45,050 bases of DNA from Conidiobolus incongruus B7586 (GCA_000697335.1 JNEM01008721.1:1-45050), one strand, 5' to 3'; counted from the first letter of the stretch, positions 22,278 through 35,754 are shown. A program made the numbers and translations. Notes: generated by a model from the sequence alone, not told the origin.

Positions 22278-23419
22278 TTAGCTATTCGACTGTAGCTGGG
22301 CGACATAATCCTTTTCATGAAAAGATCCTTGTAATCTCAATCTCTTCTGCCTCCTGACAAGAGCTGTATCGAACAGATACTGTTCAATGCCATTTTTGGG
22401 TGTCACTTGGCTGTCAATTGTGAGTGCTTTACCCTGTTCATCAGTTGCTACAAGTGTTAAAAATCCATCGTTAGTGAATACTTCTTCGCTGGTAGTTCTA
22501 GGTAGTCGAATCATCGCTGCGTAAACTTCTAAACTAGTTTTGAAGGTCCTGGTGACGAATGATCTGACAATAACCACGTCACCAACATGAGATGGATGAT
22601 GGAATTGGAATCCATCTGTACCAATGGTACTTGCCCAAGTTTTCGCATGTCTACCAGCGCTCACTCCAGCACAAGTCTCTAGCCAATCCATGACCTGGCC
22701 ACCAAAAGTCGAGTCAATAGGATTCCCATGGGGAGGCATAACAATGTGGATCATTTCGCAGAACCCAGCAGCGGTTCTAACTTCGTCAGAGAATTGAATA
22801 TACTCTTGCACCTTTGCCATTTGAGCTACTTCATCCTCTGACTTTTCCAAAAACGTTTGACGACGAAGTTCTGCAAGTTCAAAGTCGCGCTCCTGCTGAG
22901 GTGTTTCTGGAAATGCAGGTGGTAACTGTACTTTGTTGAGTTCGTTACGTGGACCAGAAATTGCTACAAAAGTAAGTATTGCGTCACAACAGTGGTATCG
23001 CTCCAAAGTCTTTTTATCCTCCTCAAAAACTGCAACCTTTACTTCCACTGAAGTATTGAAGGATTTGGTGACAGTTGCTTGAAGTACAAGTATTGCACCA
23101 GTTTTCACAGGTTTATAAAAACGACTCTGATCCATACTTCGAGTAGGTAGAACATAAGGAGGTAAACCTCTTAACCATTTGTGAACACTAAAAGCAGCTA
23201 CCAAATCGATATGAGATAATAGAAAACCAGCTCTGGTAAAGCCTTTCCCATCTTCAAAACCTGAAGGTACAACTTGGACCGACTCTACTCTAGTTATCAA
23301 TAATTAATTTTTTAAATTTATTTAGAAAAAATACTATATGTTTATTTAAAATACTTTGAAAGTTCTACAGATCTAGGTTCTAAAGTGATTTCAATAGGAC
23401 TGTCAACTACTTCTTCCAT
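22278..23419 (-). CDS. Double-hotdog acyl-CoA thioesterase (2 exons)
   Basis: It is predicted to hydrolyse acyl-CoA to free acid and CoA. Exons 23355-23419 and 22278-23289 (65-nt intron) encode 358 residues. Two tandem hotdog domains are visible. The first (about 35-150) contains DLVAAFSVHKW and an SFNTSVEVKVAVF strand pair. The second (about 190-320) has NPIDSTFGGQVMDWLETCAG, followed by FHHPSHVGDVVIV and FKTSLEVYAAM, the latter echoing the first domain. The GGxxMxWxE segment and HVGD are typical of the ACOT7/ACOT11/ACOT12-like class. The first domain has lost the GGxxM pattern and may be structural. No N-terminal targeting signal is obvious and the protein does not end in a peroxisomal SKL, so a cytosolic site is most likely. 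The exact subfamily is unsure. Confidence 0.85.
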
Positions 23420-24180
23420 ACTAAATTGAAATTCAAAATTAGTGACTATTTTTTATATGTCTATGAAATTTACATTTAGTTATTTTACAATATTTTCTTT
23501 TATATTTATACAAAACCTAAATTAATAAAGAGTTGATATTAATAAGTAAGTTATTTAAATATTTTAAAATTCAATACTATTTTGGAAAATTAAAAAAAAT
23601 AAATTATTGAATTATGTCATAATAAATTTTTCAGGGTCATGTTTTGTTTTAGCTTTCTCATAACTTTGTTAAATAAATTATTAAATTTCAAAAGTTCTTC
23701 ATTAACACGTGGGAAAATTGATAATTATGGAAATTTATTTTTACTAATTAAAGATAATTCAGAAACTTTGGTTGGCTAACTTGAATTGGAACTCTTATTA
23801 AAAGTAATATAAAAAATTAATTTCCATTTATAATAAAAATTATATACTTTGATTGGATTAACTTTATTTAGAAAATTTTAGAAACAATATAACTAACTTT
23901 TTTAATCAGGGTTTATAGGTTAATCAAGGATATAAATAAATTTAATAAATCAAAACTAATAATGATATATAGTTTGTCTATCAAATGATAAATAAAAATT
24001 AATTAAAAAATATATGGATATTAAACTGATAAATTTATTAACAAAATTGATGAATATGAACTGATAAATTGAAATAGCTCAATTATTTTAAACATTTAAG
24101 ATCATATTATCAAGAAAAAAATATTAGTGATTGTTGATAGATATTAATTAAAACTTGTGTGAAAAATTGTTGATTAAAAG
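23420..24180. other. AT-rich spacer between thioesterase and kinesin
   Basis: No open frame, RNA gene or AATCCCATAA element was found. Confidence 0.6.
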
Positions 24181-26265
24181 TTATTGGCCAAATAATAATT
24201 TCTTTTCTCGGGTTTCTAACAATTGTAATTTCTCTTCAACGGTTAGTGTGTTATAAGCTTCAGTCCCAATGATTATTCCTTGAGCTAAACAATCACTAAT
24301 TGCAGTATGTTTGTGCTGACGATCACCATCCATTTCTGTAGCTAAGGTCAAATCCGAAGAAGAGAGAAGTGGGGATGAGATTGAGGAAGGCGTACTCAAT
24401 TTGGAAAGTTTCTGAGTAAGTTGTTCGATTTTCTGAGTTAATACAAGATTCTCAGCTTTCAATTGATCTCTCTCCAATTCGATCGGGTTTTCTCTAGATT
24501 CTAATGAGTTCTTGGAAATTGAAATCGTGTTGGCCTTTGGTCGGCTCGTAGGCATGTTGGGAGAAAGGCTCCTTAGGCCGTTTGGACTAACATTACTTGT
24601 ACTGGTGCTACTATCGTCCAAATTGATATAATTATCAGGGTTATGCTGGTGTGTAGTAGGGGAAGTTGAGTTATAAATATCAAGGGTGTTATTATTAAAA
24701 TTCATCCCTGTTGGACTGAGAGCAGAAAAGTTAAAAGATACCATAGAAAGGTCTGCATCGAGTTGAGGGCCACCACGTTTGATCTTTTCGATTAAATGTG
24801 CGTACTTTTTGTGCATCTTATGATATTGTACTCGTGAATTGTGTAAATCATGAGTCAAGTTATCTACTCGATTTAATAAAAATTCAATGGCCTTAGGGTA
24901 TGTACTCTGGTGAGGATCAGCGGGAGCCATCGCAGTTGGAGCAATAAGATTTTGTTTCATAAGCTCAAGTTCAGTTTCTAGTGATTTAATGCGAAGTTTC
25001 AATGAATCCACATCATCAGTTTGAGTCAAATTTTTGACTACTTTGGATTTAATTCTCTGGGCTCGGTTGGCGTATTGCAAGGTAGTGAGCGTTTCTGTCA
25101 GATCAGCATAAGCGGGGGAAATACATGCGATCATCAGTGTATGACTATTACCACCAATACTATCTTGAAGCAAACGAGTGAGTTTACTGTCACGATATGG
25201 AATGTGAGCGCTTCTACCATTAGCTTTGCCAAGAGCATGGATCACATTTCCTAATGCCAAAAGCCCTCCATTGATTGAAATTCCCTCTTTGGCACGGTCC
25301 CCACTTGCGCCAGTTCTCTTTAATCTTTCACTTCCAGCTAAATCCACAAAATGGAATTTTGATTGAACTGAAGTAGGCATGCCATTTTCACCTATGAAAT
25401 CTCGCTTTAAGTATACGGTAAAAATTGCATGAGATCTAGAACTATTTGAATTCATTGCCGTATGACCAGTCCTTCGGTGTAAAGAACCTTGATCCAATAG
25501 TCTTAATACATCTTGTAAACCTTTTACTGGTACAAGCGTAACACCAGTCCAAGTAATTTGACCTTTACTATTTTCGAATACTTGGATGTCTGCGCGACTG
25601 GCGGGATTACTGCTCAACAAGTCGATAGGGGCATCGTTGTAAATTTCTAGGTAACTTACAGAAATTTGATTTTTGCTATCGAATTCATCTAATTCAAAAA
25701 TGTCACTAATAGCTCTGGGGATAATACCGTCGCTTTCGTCATTTTTTAATACACCAGTACCCATAGTATATGTTTTTCCGGAAGAAGTTTGACCATATGC
25801 TAAGATAGTTGCATTATATCCGGATTTAAATTGTTGAATAAGTGGATATACTAAACCGTCATAAACTGCAGCTTGAGTAGTTTCTGGAGATATGAGTTTT
25901 TTATACTGAAAAGTAGCATTTAATGAGGGTAGAGAAATGACATTAGATGCATAATGAGCAATATATGGAGGTTGATTAGAAGTATCACCATTTGGCAATC
26001 GTTCTTCATTTCGCTTTGAAGGTCTGATACGAACAGCTATAGAGATAATTATTAGATAAAATTGAAAATAAAAAGAGTAAAAATATATTTAAACAAACGT
26101 ACCAACTTGAACTGAAAAACTCGAACTATTATTATATTCTAATTTGGGTGTGGATACCGAAGAAGATGTAGTAGGGGGAGAAGTTACGGCAGATCTAGCA
26201 GGTGATTGCAGTGAAAAATTTGTGGGAACTTGAAGGGATCTTCTTTTTAGCAATGAAGAGGACAT
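24181..26265 (-). CDS. Short kinesin-4 family motor protein (2 exons)
   Basis: A microtubule motor. Exons 26103-26265 and 24181-26036 (66-nt intron) give 672 residues. A Ser/Thr-rich N-terminal extension of about 50 residues precedes the motor domain (about 52-390). The motor contains VAVRIRP, the P-loop GQTSSGKT (about 136-143), NSNSSRSHAIF, DLAGSERLKRT and PYRDSKLTRLLQDSIGGNSHT. Similarity through this last block and LQYANRAQRIKSKV is closest to KIF4-type kinesin-4. Two coiled-coil stretches follow (around VDSLKLRIKSLETEL and ELERDQLKAENLV), separated by a low-complexity Asn/Ser region. It lacks the long stalk and Cys-rich tail of animal KIF4, so it is about half the usual length. There is no AATCCCATAA element upstream. 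Confidence 0.9.
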
Positions 26266-29074
26266 AATATAAGCAATTATTATAAGTTTAATTTCAAAAT
26301 TACTAGGGGATGATAAAGATTATTAATTAAAGATTAAAAAGTAAAGGAATAAAAATATATATTGTAATTGAATATTTCCGATGAATATTTAACTACAATT
26401 GAATATTGAAGTAATATGATATAAGGTGAAGGATATATACAAAAATGATTAATTAATTAATTAATTACAATATAAGAACAAGATAAAAAAGATTAATAAA
26501 TTTTCAATTTAAACTAAATGAATAATTTAAATTGAGTCCAAATGTATGAAATTTAAAAACTATTACCATTATTATTTTCTCAGAATAGCTAAATATAAAT
26601 GACCAATGCCAATTATATTTACCTTATTACAGTCTATTTTATGCTCATCCCTAATATACTCCCCAATCAATTGTCAAAATAAGATATCTGATACTAATTA
26701 GTATAGTTTTCAGTTATTACTGTGACACTCCCCCACTTGAATATTTAATCTGTTATCTTATCAAATTGTTTTGTTTCAATATACATATTGATCTTTTTTA
26801 CTTGATCCTTATAATAGAAGCTCCTCTTTATTTGATATACCATACAAAAAACTAAAATGAGATATTTTTATTAGTTGATCTATTGGATATTTGAGCACCC
26901 GTTTAATTATTTAGAAAACTGGCATATAACCACCAATAATAATCCGCTTAAAATTTAAATATTAACAATCTAATAAATTCCTTTGCCACTTGATAATCTA
27001 AATATGATCATCAAAATATAGATCAACCAGAATTTTATAAATTGTTTAAAAAATAATATTAATAATAAAATCTCTTGGTAATATACACCACATGTTGAAA
27101 AATTGCCGCAAATATATCAGATAATTGAAAGTTAAATAATCTCAAATTTAGTCAAATATAAAATTTTCAAATTTCAAATATATTAAATTTAATATAAATG
27201 AGAATATGTACAAATATATAATGTACATTATTCTGAATATCTTTATTAAATATTAAATAATATATATGAAATAGTATATGTATTAATCATTATAATAATC
27301 TAAAACTGAAATAATAAAATAATTTAATTAATTTTTTTTCATTTTCATAGTAATTAATCTATGATTGTATGTAATTCAAGTTCCAATTGCAGTTTCAAAA
27401 AAATTAACTTTCAAAACACTTAGCAGTGATTTTTAAACACATGGTATATAATTAAGTAATATAAACTATAGTAAATAAATTTATTAATATTAATAATAAT
27501 ATTATTATGTAATATACATTTTTATTAACTGTTTGTTATAAGATTCTTGAACAATTTGACTAGAATCAGTTTTACTGCAAAAAAAATTTTACTTTAACTT
27601 TTTGTACTTCTAATCTGAGGTAATGTGATTTAAATAACTCTGAATTTGTATTTGAATATCGAATTATTAAATCAAAGTTAACAATAGATGATTTAGCAAT
27701 ATTAATTGTAATTTTTAAAGATATCAAAATATTTGTCAAAGAAAATTAATTATTAAGAATATTATTGTGCATGAATTATAACTTATTTTTATTAATCGAT
27801 TAAATAAATAAAGAATTCTTATGTAAATATAAGTATTTATATATTATAACTATTTATTTTGAATGCTGAGTAAATTGAATTGTAGTTTTATAATAATACT
27901 ATATTTTGGTATTTAATAAAATAAAACATCAATTAAATAAATCTGATTAATTTTTTAATATTTTTGTGTAGAATCAGTAAAAGGAAATGCAATTGGACTC
28001 TAGTTATTACAAAATTTAGTCAAAGTAGTAAAAGTCTTAATAATAAAATGGTATATTCAATGAGAATATTCTTTATTGTAATTCGATGATTATTGAATAT
28101 GATTACCAGTATCAGTTATTCTTAACTACTAAATCTTAAATAAATTGCTCTAAGTTTGTTTAATATATTATGATCATCATTATTGTTTTGATTTGTAATT
28201 TGAAATTATATTAGGAAATAATCTAAATACTGTTCCAAAAGTTATAAATCCAACCAAATCAATTTATAATCTATATATCCATTAATCAATCGCAATAAAT
28301 ATGTATTAACATTTAGGTCAATACATATTAATATATAATATAATTAGACTAAATTATCATCAAAATTGTTTAGGACATGACATTGTTCGATGATTTATTT
28401 GAAGGCTCTAATTAAAATTTCAACTTACTTAACAATGCATTATATCAATATCAATATCTTTTGATTTAACGAATAGTTTTATTAATTTTTTTATTTTTCA
28501 CATATTTAACAAATTTTACAGAAGCTATGCTATACTCTTATCTCAATTATTCGTTCATTAATTATATTGATTGTGCGATAATATTAGAGCAAAGGCTATT
28601 ATAAGCGGTTTATTAATAAAAGAATATATTATGAATCGAAAACACGATAATAAAACTAATCAATATCAAATTATATTCAACTAAATTAGAGAAATATGTT
28701 TATATAATTTTCTTGAATGACTTATGAAATATTTGAAATTAGCATCAATTGATAATAAAAATTTATCCATAGATAAAATTCAATATTCAAATTTAGATAA
28801 TTATAGAATTATTTATTTTCAATGTGGTAAGATATTTATATCAATAATATATAATAGTTGGCTATGATATTACTAATAATTAGTTTCATTTCTTGTATTA
28901 AAAACAAATCATATAATATTAGATCAGATTAACATTTAATCAATTCTATTTAAAATTCAAAGTCACTTGAAATAAATTTAATTAATTGGACGAAGGAAAA
29001 TGGATGAAATTTAAATTTAAATAAATTAAACAAAGGGAACTAAAAAAATTGTAATACTTCTTTTTCTATTAATC
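26266..29074. other. Long AT-rich divergent intergenic region
   Basis: This lies between the divergent kinesin and PAP1 genes. A short TTAA-repeat tract sits near 26450. I scanned for tRNA B-boxes, open frames and GC islands and saw none that I can support. Confidence 0.55.
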
Positions 29075-31413
29075 ATGAGGTAATCCACTCTCCAGTTCAA
29101 TTATTAATAATTCAAATTATATTATATTATATTCAATACATATATTATTTATCAACAATTAAACTATTTTATTATTTCAATTCTTAGCACAAACGGAAGT
29201 ACAACTCAAAACCCCGTCAAACAATATGGTCCTACTCCACCTATTTCGTTAGCCCCTCCTACTCCTGCTGAATTAGAACAAACTGAGATTTTACTTCAAA
29301 CTTTGAGAGATCTTGGATTATTTGAAAGTGAAGAAGAATCAAGAACAAGGTAAGAATAAGATTAACTATCATCTAGCCATTTTTACGACAGTCTAAAACA
29401 AATTATACTATAATAATATCCTCCTAAAATAATAGAATGCAAAATAGCTTGAAGCTATCAAATATATTTCTCCTTAATTTATTGACATCTTTGTTAAGTT
29501 AACAAAGTTTGATTAAGTTTTTTAATATTAATATTAGTTTTAGTTCAATTTTGCAATTAACTTTTTTTTATAATTAAATCTATACTAAAATATTATTAAA
29601 ATCTATTTAAATTCAAATATAAAAATAATATTACTATCAATATACTTAATAAGATTAATATCAATACTTTATAATTCTCTATTTATATATTTAAAAATAT
29701 TTGAATTTAAATTTGAAAATCATTTTAATTCTTTTCAATTATTTTAACTTTTCTCAGAATTACTAATTTTTTTTTAAGTTATTTATTTAAAATAATTTTA
29801 AAATTAATATACAATTTACTTATATTATTTTTCAGAGAAATTGTTTTAGGAAAACTTGATCAACTTGTAAAGAAATTCGTTTATGAAACTAGTTTAAAAC
29901 ATAATTTGCCAGTTAGCATTGCTAAAGAAACTGGTGGCAAAATTTTTACATTTGGTTCTTATAGATTAGGTGTACACACTGCAGGTACTCGAAAAATTTT
30001 TTTAATAATACTTTTATTGATTGTTTTGGGTATAATTTTAATTGGATATTAGGTGCTGATATTGATACCCTGTGCGTTGCTCCAGCTCATGTAACTCGTG
30101 AAGATTTTTTTACAGTTATGGTTGACATTTTGAAAAATACCCCTGAAGTAAAAGAAATGACCCCGGTTGAAGATGCTTATGTACCCGTTATCAAGTTGAG
30201 TTTTGATTCAATCGATATCGATTTAGTCTTTGGAAAAGTCGAACTGCCTTCTGTCCCTGAAAGTTTGGACTTATCTAATAACAACCTGTTGAAAAATTTG
30301 GATGATAAAAATATTCGTTCTCTTAACGGTTCTCGTGTTACTGACGAAATATTGAGATTAGTCCCAGATGTTCAAACATTTAGAATTGCTTTGAGATGTA
30401 TTAAGCTTTGGGCTAAACGACGTGCTGTTTATGCCAACATTGTGGGTTTTCTTGGTGGCGTAGCTTGGGCTATGCTTGTTGCGAGAGTCTGCCAACTTTT
30501 CCCTAATGCCACTGCAAGTAGTTTAGTTCATAAATTTTTCAAAGTTATGTATAAATGGAATTGGCCTCAGCCTGTGTTACTTAAGCCTATTGAAGATGGC
30601 AATCTGAATTTGAAAGTATGGAATCCTAAATTGAATCCTTCAGATAGAGCTCATCGTATGCCCATCATTACACCTGCCTATCCTTCAATGTGTGCTACAC
30701 ACAATGTTTCAGAATCTACTTTAACTATTATGACTGAAGAATTGGGTAGAGGTCTCAATATTGTGCAGAAAATTATGGAAGGAAATGAAAAGTGGGAAAC
30801 TCTGTTTGAAAAATCCAACTTTTTCTCCAAATATAAGTATTATCTCACTGTCAATATTTTTTCTACTTCTGAGGAAGCTCACTTGAAATGGGAAGGTATG
30901 GTTGAAAGTAGACTTCGTCATTTAGTTGGAAAGCTTGAAATTATCGATACAATTAAACTCGTCCATCCTTATATCAAAGGTTTTGATGAGGTCCATGAGT
31001 GCGTTTCAGAAGAGCACTCTATTTGTATTCAAAAGGGACTCCCTTTTGATAAATCTAAATCCACCCCTCCCAATCCCGAAGACAACAGTCAACCAATCAA
31101 ACTTTGGTCAACTGTGTTTTATATGGGCATCCTTTTGGAAACTGAGAAGTTAACTAAAGCTCCTGGAGAATCGAAGGAAGGGCCCAAAAAATTAGATATT
31201 TCTATTCCAACTAATAATTTTATGTCAATTGTCCAAAGTATGGATGGATACGATGTTAAAAATATGAAAATATATGTTCGTATGCTCAAATCTAGCCAAC
31301 TTCCAGATAGCTTATTTTCAGAAGAAGAACTCAAGAATCGTAAGAGAAAATCTAAATCCAATGGAGGCAAATCCAAAAAATCTAAAGTTGAGCCTCAGAC
31401 TCCTTCCAATTGA
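29075..31413 (+). CDS. PAP1: Nuclear poly(A) polymerase (4 exons)
   Basis: It adds poly(A) tails to cleaved pre-mRNA 3' ends. Exons 29075-29079, 29188-29349, 29836-29984 and 30053-31413 encode 558 residues. The N-terminus KQYGPTPPISLA is the canonical Pap1 opening. The catalytic pocket has FGSYRLGVHTAGADIDTL, with metal-binding Asp at about 108 and 110 and a third Asp at about 162 in SIDIDLVF. SLNGSRVTDEIL, LRCIKLWAKRR and TPAYPSMCATHNVSEST complete the polymerase core. The C-terminal RNA-binding domain ends in a Lys/Arg-rich nuclear-localisation-like tail. The first exon is only ATGAG, chosen because the second exon continues into the expected Ser-Thr start and has no ATG of its own nearby. 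Intron 2 is 486 nt, far longer than any other in the window. Confidence 0.95.
29350..29835 (+). other. Unusually long (486 nt) PAP1 intron
   Basis: It starts GTAAGA and ends TTTTTCAG, a CAG acceptor where TAG is the rule here. The interior is AT-rich with no open frame or structured element that I can support. Confidence 0.8.
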
Positions 31414-33433
31414 TATTGTTAGCTTAATTTCTGTTTTTATTATAATTTCTATTATACCTTTTAATAAAGCTTGAATTTAATTGTAATATTTATTTTAACA
31501 TTATCACATATAATAGATCTTCAATTTTATTTTCTACATATTCTTTTTTTAACAATAGGTTATTAACTTAGTATATTTCTCAATTTAACTTGTATTTAAA
31601 TGATTATAATATTTAATAAAATATTTTCTATACTAAAATTATTTTTCAATAATATTAGTTATAATAAATATATAATAAGATTTAAATTAAAATTTTAAAA
31701 TGAATAATTTAATATTATAATATTTCAGTTAAATAAATTATTATTTTATAAAATTGTGTATTTGATATATCTTAAAATTTTAATTAATTTATAATATATC
31801 AAAATTTAATAAAATTTTTTATTTAATTATTCTTATTTTCTATTTTTTTCAATTGTTTTCTATTAATCGAGTAAATATTTAATATAATAAAGCAATTTCA
31901 AATATCAATTTAAATGAATAATTAACTTGTATTTTGTTACAAATTCTGTAGATTATTTAATGAACCAATTTTGAAGAGAAGACTACTCTTTCGATTAGCT
32001 TGCAACCAAAATCTATTTCATTGATTTTCAAATTTATATAAGAATTATATTCTTATTATTCTTTTATAATTAAAGATATATGAAAATAGTTATTATATAA
32101 TATAATTAATAAAATAAATAATTTTATTGAAAATTTTTAATTAATCAATTAATTTTAATTTGAAATTTGAAATTTATTACTATATTTCAAAATATAATTT
32201 TATTTTATCCAAGTAAAATTTCTAAAATGATTAAATTTACTTTCGGTTAAAGTTAATATTTTAGGTGCTAATAATTGAAAAAAGCTGGCATAATTGAAAA
32301 TTTGAACAGTAACCCAATTAAATTAGATAATAGATTAGATTATATGATGTTGAATTATTTTATGACACGTAATTATAAATAGTATTGATTAATATTCAAC
32401 ATAACCTAATAAATGAGTTTATCATTTGATAGTTTCTAACAATTCTTATCCTCTATCTTTAACTTATTTTTAATTATTTACTATGCCATGACTCTGAAAT
32501 ATCTACCGAAATATTTTCATTAATAAAGAACAAATGATAACATTTACAGATAAGGAGGTTCTTTTTAAAGTTTGAATATTAGCTGTCGTATGGAATTTTA
32601 ATGAAGCATACCGATTATTTATTATTAAAGGTTGTTGTATTTTGATATAAATCACTTCAAGATTTTAACACAAAATAACCAAAAATTAAATAAACAAAGA
32701 CTAACTAGTTAAAATATTCTTCATTATATATGTATCAAATTCATTTAACCACCAATTTTTGAACAATCAAGAATGCCATGGTGTTATAATTATTTCAATT
32801 TATAACAATTTGAAAAGTTAATATTATTGGATATTTGATTCATTATAATGAATAAATAATATTTAATTAAATTTATATAATGTTAATGAAATATTATTTT
32901 AATCTTAATATATTTACAACGTCATTCAAATGATAAATACGTTTTAAAAAATCGAGTAATAATCTCAGCAAGCAGTAATTGATGATCTAAGAATTTTGAT
33001 TTAATTACCAAATTAGATTGATTATAATTAGTTAAATATCAAATCAAATAAAAAATTATTTTATCCTTTAATAAAAATAAATATTGGACTTTGTTAATAA
33101 ATATATAAATAATAATAATTAAAGTAAATTTATTACAATTATATATACTCTTCATTTCTTTATTAATATTAATTTTAAGAATAGTTTATAGATTGTAAAT
33201 TCTGTTCAATATAAATCTATCTATTTATCCAGTATGTCACAGTTTCTATTTTTCTTTTATATCTCTTAATTTTATCTTGTTAATTCCATTCAAATTTACT
33301 AAAATTCCTTCCCTTTCTTCGATTACCTCCTTATATAGATTTCCTACTTTCTGAATTTGGCAAACTCTTCCCTAATCCTAACTATCTATCCATCTATCAG
33401 AACCCTAATTGAACTTATACTTATCTATTAACT
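31414..33433. other. AT-rich intergenic sequence
   Basis: About 2 kb between PAP1 and the KH gene. The last 180 bases before the KH start are pyrimidine-rich (tcttccctttcttcg, cctacttt and similar), like a promoter or leader region. No AATCCCATAA element and no other gene were found. Confidence 0.55.
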
Positions 33434-34657
33434 ATGTCCGATGACGATACTTTAGAACGCAAAAGGTTTCACGAAGCTGACGAATTAAATTACATCCCTG
33501 AGGATGAGACAACTCGAAGTAAACGTCCAACCCTTGCAGTAGAAGAACTCAACGGAAATACTCAAACTAGTCAAAATACCCAAAGATTTTGTTTACGTTC
33601 CCTTGTATATACGAAAGAAGCTGGTATTATTATTGGTAAAGGTGGTAAATCTATAAGTGAAATTAGAGATTATTCTTCATCTAAAGTCACCGTATCTGAA
33701 GCTGTTCCAACTGCTATTGAAAGAGTTTTAACTGTTGTTGGGACTTCCGATAATGTGATAAAAGCATACTATATGATTTCTAAACAATTAACTGAAGAAC
33801 ATGATTATAACCAAGGACAAAATTCAAATGTGAATCATTCCAACAAAAAGAATATTGATGGCACTACTACTTTACGCTTTCTTATACCAAATAGCAAAAT
33901 GGGTATTCTTATAGGCAAAGGAGGCTCTAAAATAAAAGAAATCCAAGAATTATCTAATGTGAAACTCAACGCTTCAGATAAAATGCTACCTCAGTCGACT
34001 GAGAGAATTTTAACATTAAACGGCACACCCAACCAAATTCAAAATGCACTCGCGTCTATAGTATCTACTTTAAGAGACTTGCCAGAGAGAATTGTTGGCT
34101 TAATCCATTATAAACCACTGCCTGCTGCCCAGCTCTCCCCTTTCCAACTTCAAGATGCTTATATGTTTAATGGAACTGGATTTCCTCTCAATCCCCCCTT
34201 TCATCTAGCGCCACAGCCCTTTCATAACAGGAATCCACGACGTCCCTATAACAATATGGGTCAGCCGGCGCCTTTCCCAATGTATCCCAACTTTATGATG
34301 ATGCCAGGGCACCCACCAGTTCCGTCCCATCCACATTCTTATAGATATCCCCCCAATCCTATGCCAGTCATGCCACCAGCAGTTCCCCATCCTCCACCTA
34401 TGAATGGATTTTCCAATGGAAACCAAGTCCAGCATGTATATATACCATCTGACATGGTTGGCTGTGTGATTGGCAAGGGTGGGAGTGCGATTAACGAAAT
34501 CCGAAACCAATCAGGAGCATACATTAAAATCGAAGAGGGCGAATCTTCAGCTAAAGAGAGACTAGTTACGATCAACGGCACTCCCAGAGCAAATAATCTA
34601 GCCATCCAGCTACTTCATGCGAAATTAGAAAAGGAAAAGAATAAGGGACGTCGGTAA
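33434..34657 (+). CDS. Triple-KH-domain RNA-binding protein (PCBP/Rnc1-like)
   Basis: A single exon of 407 residues. It has three KH domains with intact GxxG loops: KH1 about 50-118 (GIIIGKGGKSISEIR), KH2 about 152-220 (GILIGKGGSKIKEIQ) and KH3 about 331-398 (GCVIGKGGSAINEIR). KH1 and KH2 are adjacent. KH3 is separated by about 110 residues rich in Pro, Asn, His and Met (PHPHSYRYPPNPMPVMPPAV), a low-complexity, probably disordered linker. The order KH-KH-linker-KH and the length match poly(C)-binding proteins and the fungal Rnc1/Pbp2/Hek2 group, which bind mRNA and regulate its stability or localisation. The targets cannot be read from sequence. There is no intron. Confidence 0.92.
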   Translation: MSDDDTLERKRFHEADELNYIPEDETTRSKRPTLAVEELNGNTQTSQNTQRFCLRSLVYTKEAGIIIGKGGKSISEIRDYSSSKVTVSEAVPTAIERVLTVVGTSDNVIKAYYMISKQLTEEHDYNQGQNSNVNHSNKKNIDGTTTLRFLIPNSKMGILIGKGGSKIKEIQELSNVKLNASDKMLPQSTERILTLNGTPNQIQNALASIVSTLRDLPERIVGLIHYKPLPAAQLSPFQLQDAYMFNGTGFPLNPPFHLAPQPFHNRNPRRPYNNMGQPAPFPMYPNFMMMPGHPPVPSHPHSYRYPPNPMPVMPPAVPHPPPMNGFSNGNQVQHVYIPSDMVGCVIGKGGSAINEIRNQSGAYIKIEEGESSAKERLVTINGTPRANNLAIQLLHAKLEKEKNKGRR

Positions 34658-35754
34658 TTTGCAGCAAGATCAGTGTTAAACACTATAATAGCTTTAATTG
34701 ATTTAAAACAAATGAATTCATTTATGTGCTGAAAAGATTTATCTTCAACAATTTGATTAACTATCCTAGCGTTTAATCAAATATTTAACATGATACGATA
34801 CAATGCAATATATTTAAAATAACATATTAGCTATTACCAATTTCTTCAATGCTTAATTTCAATTTATATTCAAACCCCACTTTGCAAATTTTATCAATAA
34901 ATATAAAATAGTTTTTTATTTTCTATATTAAATTTAAAAATATTTTTATTATTATACCTCATTATTAAATATATTCTATTTTTGTTAAAAATTATAATCA
35001 TATTAAAAAAAACTTTTTTGAAATTGATTAAATAATATTTGGGAATTAAACAACATAGTTTGGAAATAAATTATAAAATAAAATTTATTTTGATCAATGA
35101 ATTTTAGGAATAAAAAACAAATATGTATTATCATAATAAATATCTAAAAAAAGTTATTAATATAAATAAATATATGTGAATAAATTTAATAAAAACAATA
35201 ATATAATGATCAATCAGGTTTCAACAGAAGATTTCAAAGTTATGAGACTGACACGCTTCCAAAAGTGCTAAAGTATATACTTTTTAAATATTATAAAAAA
35301 ATATTTTTATTTAATTTAATTTTTTCATATACACCAACATTTTTTTTTCAATTTGTTATTTTATTCAATCTAAATTAAATTCTTTGCAACTTTCAATTTT
35401 ATATTCTCATATTTTCATATAGATTATTATTTCAAAATCTAATTATTATTATTATAGCATTTACCAATAAATAAAATCATATTTAAAACTTATTCTCTAT
35501 ATTTTATATTATTATAAATTTGAATGAATTCTATTAATTTTCTGAGTGTGTCTATTTTTACATAATCAATCATTTTGACTCATTGATTATGAGTAAAATT
35601 ATAAAATTGAATATTTTTATAAGTATTATATAATAAAATACAAGCTATTATATTTTTATATTTTGACCAAAAAGATGTATTCTTGATTATATTATTATCA
35701 GTTTTAACTTCAAATTTGGTATATTTTAGACTTGTATTTTATTAACAAGGCTAT
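34658..35754. other. AT-rich intergenic sequence
   Basis: Mostly AT. A less AT-rich patch at about 35210-35280 gives a minus-strand phrase, LALLEACQSHNFEIFC, that is open for about 20 codons. It may be a tiny gene relic, but it is too short to call. Confidence 0.45.

Noticed and set aside
35205-35280. Possible C/D-box snoRNA (ATGATCA followed by CTGA) or a CSN8/eIF3k-like peptide fragment
   Set aside because: The C box has a mismatch and there is no terminal stem; the peptide phrase is only about 20 codons. Neither can be supported.
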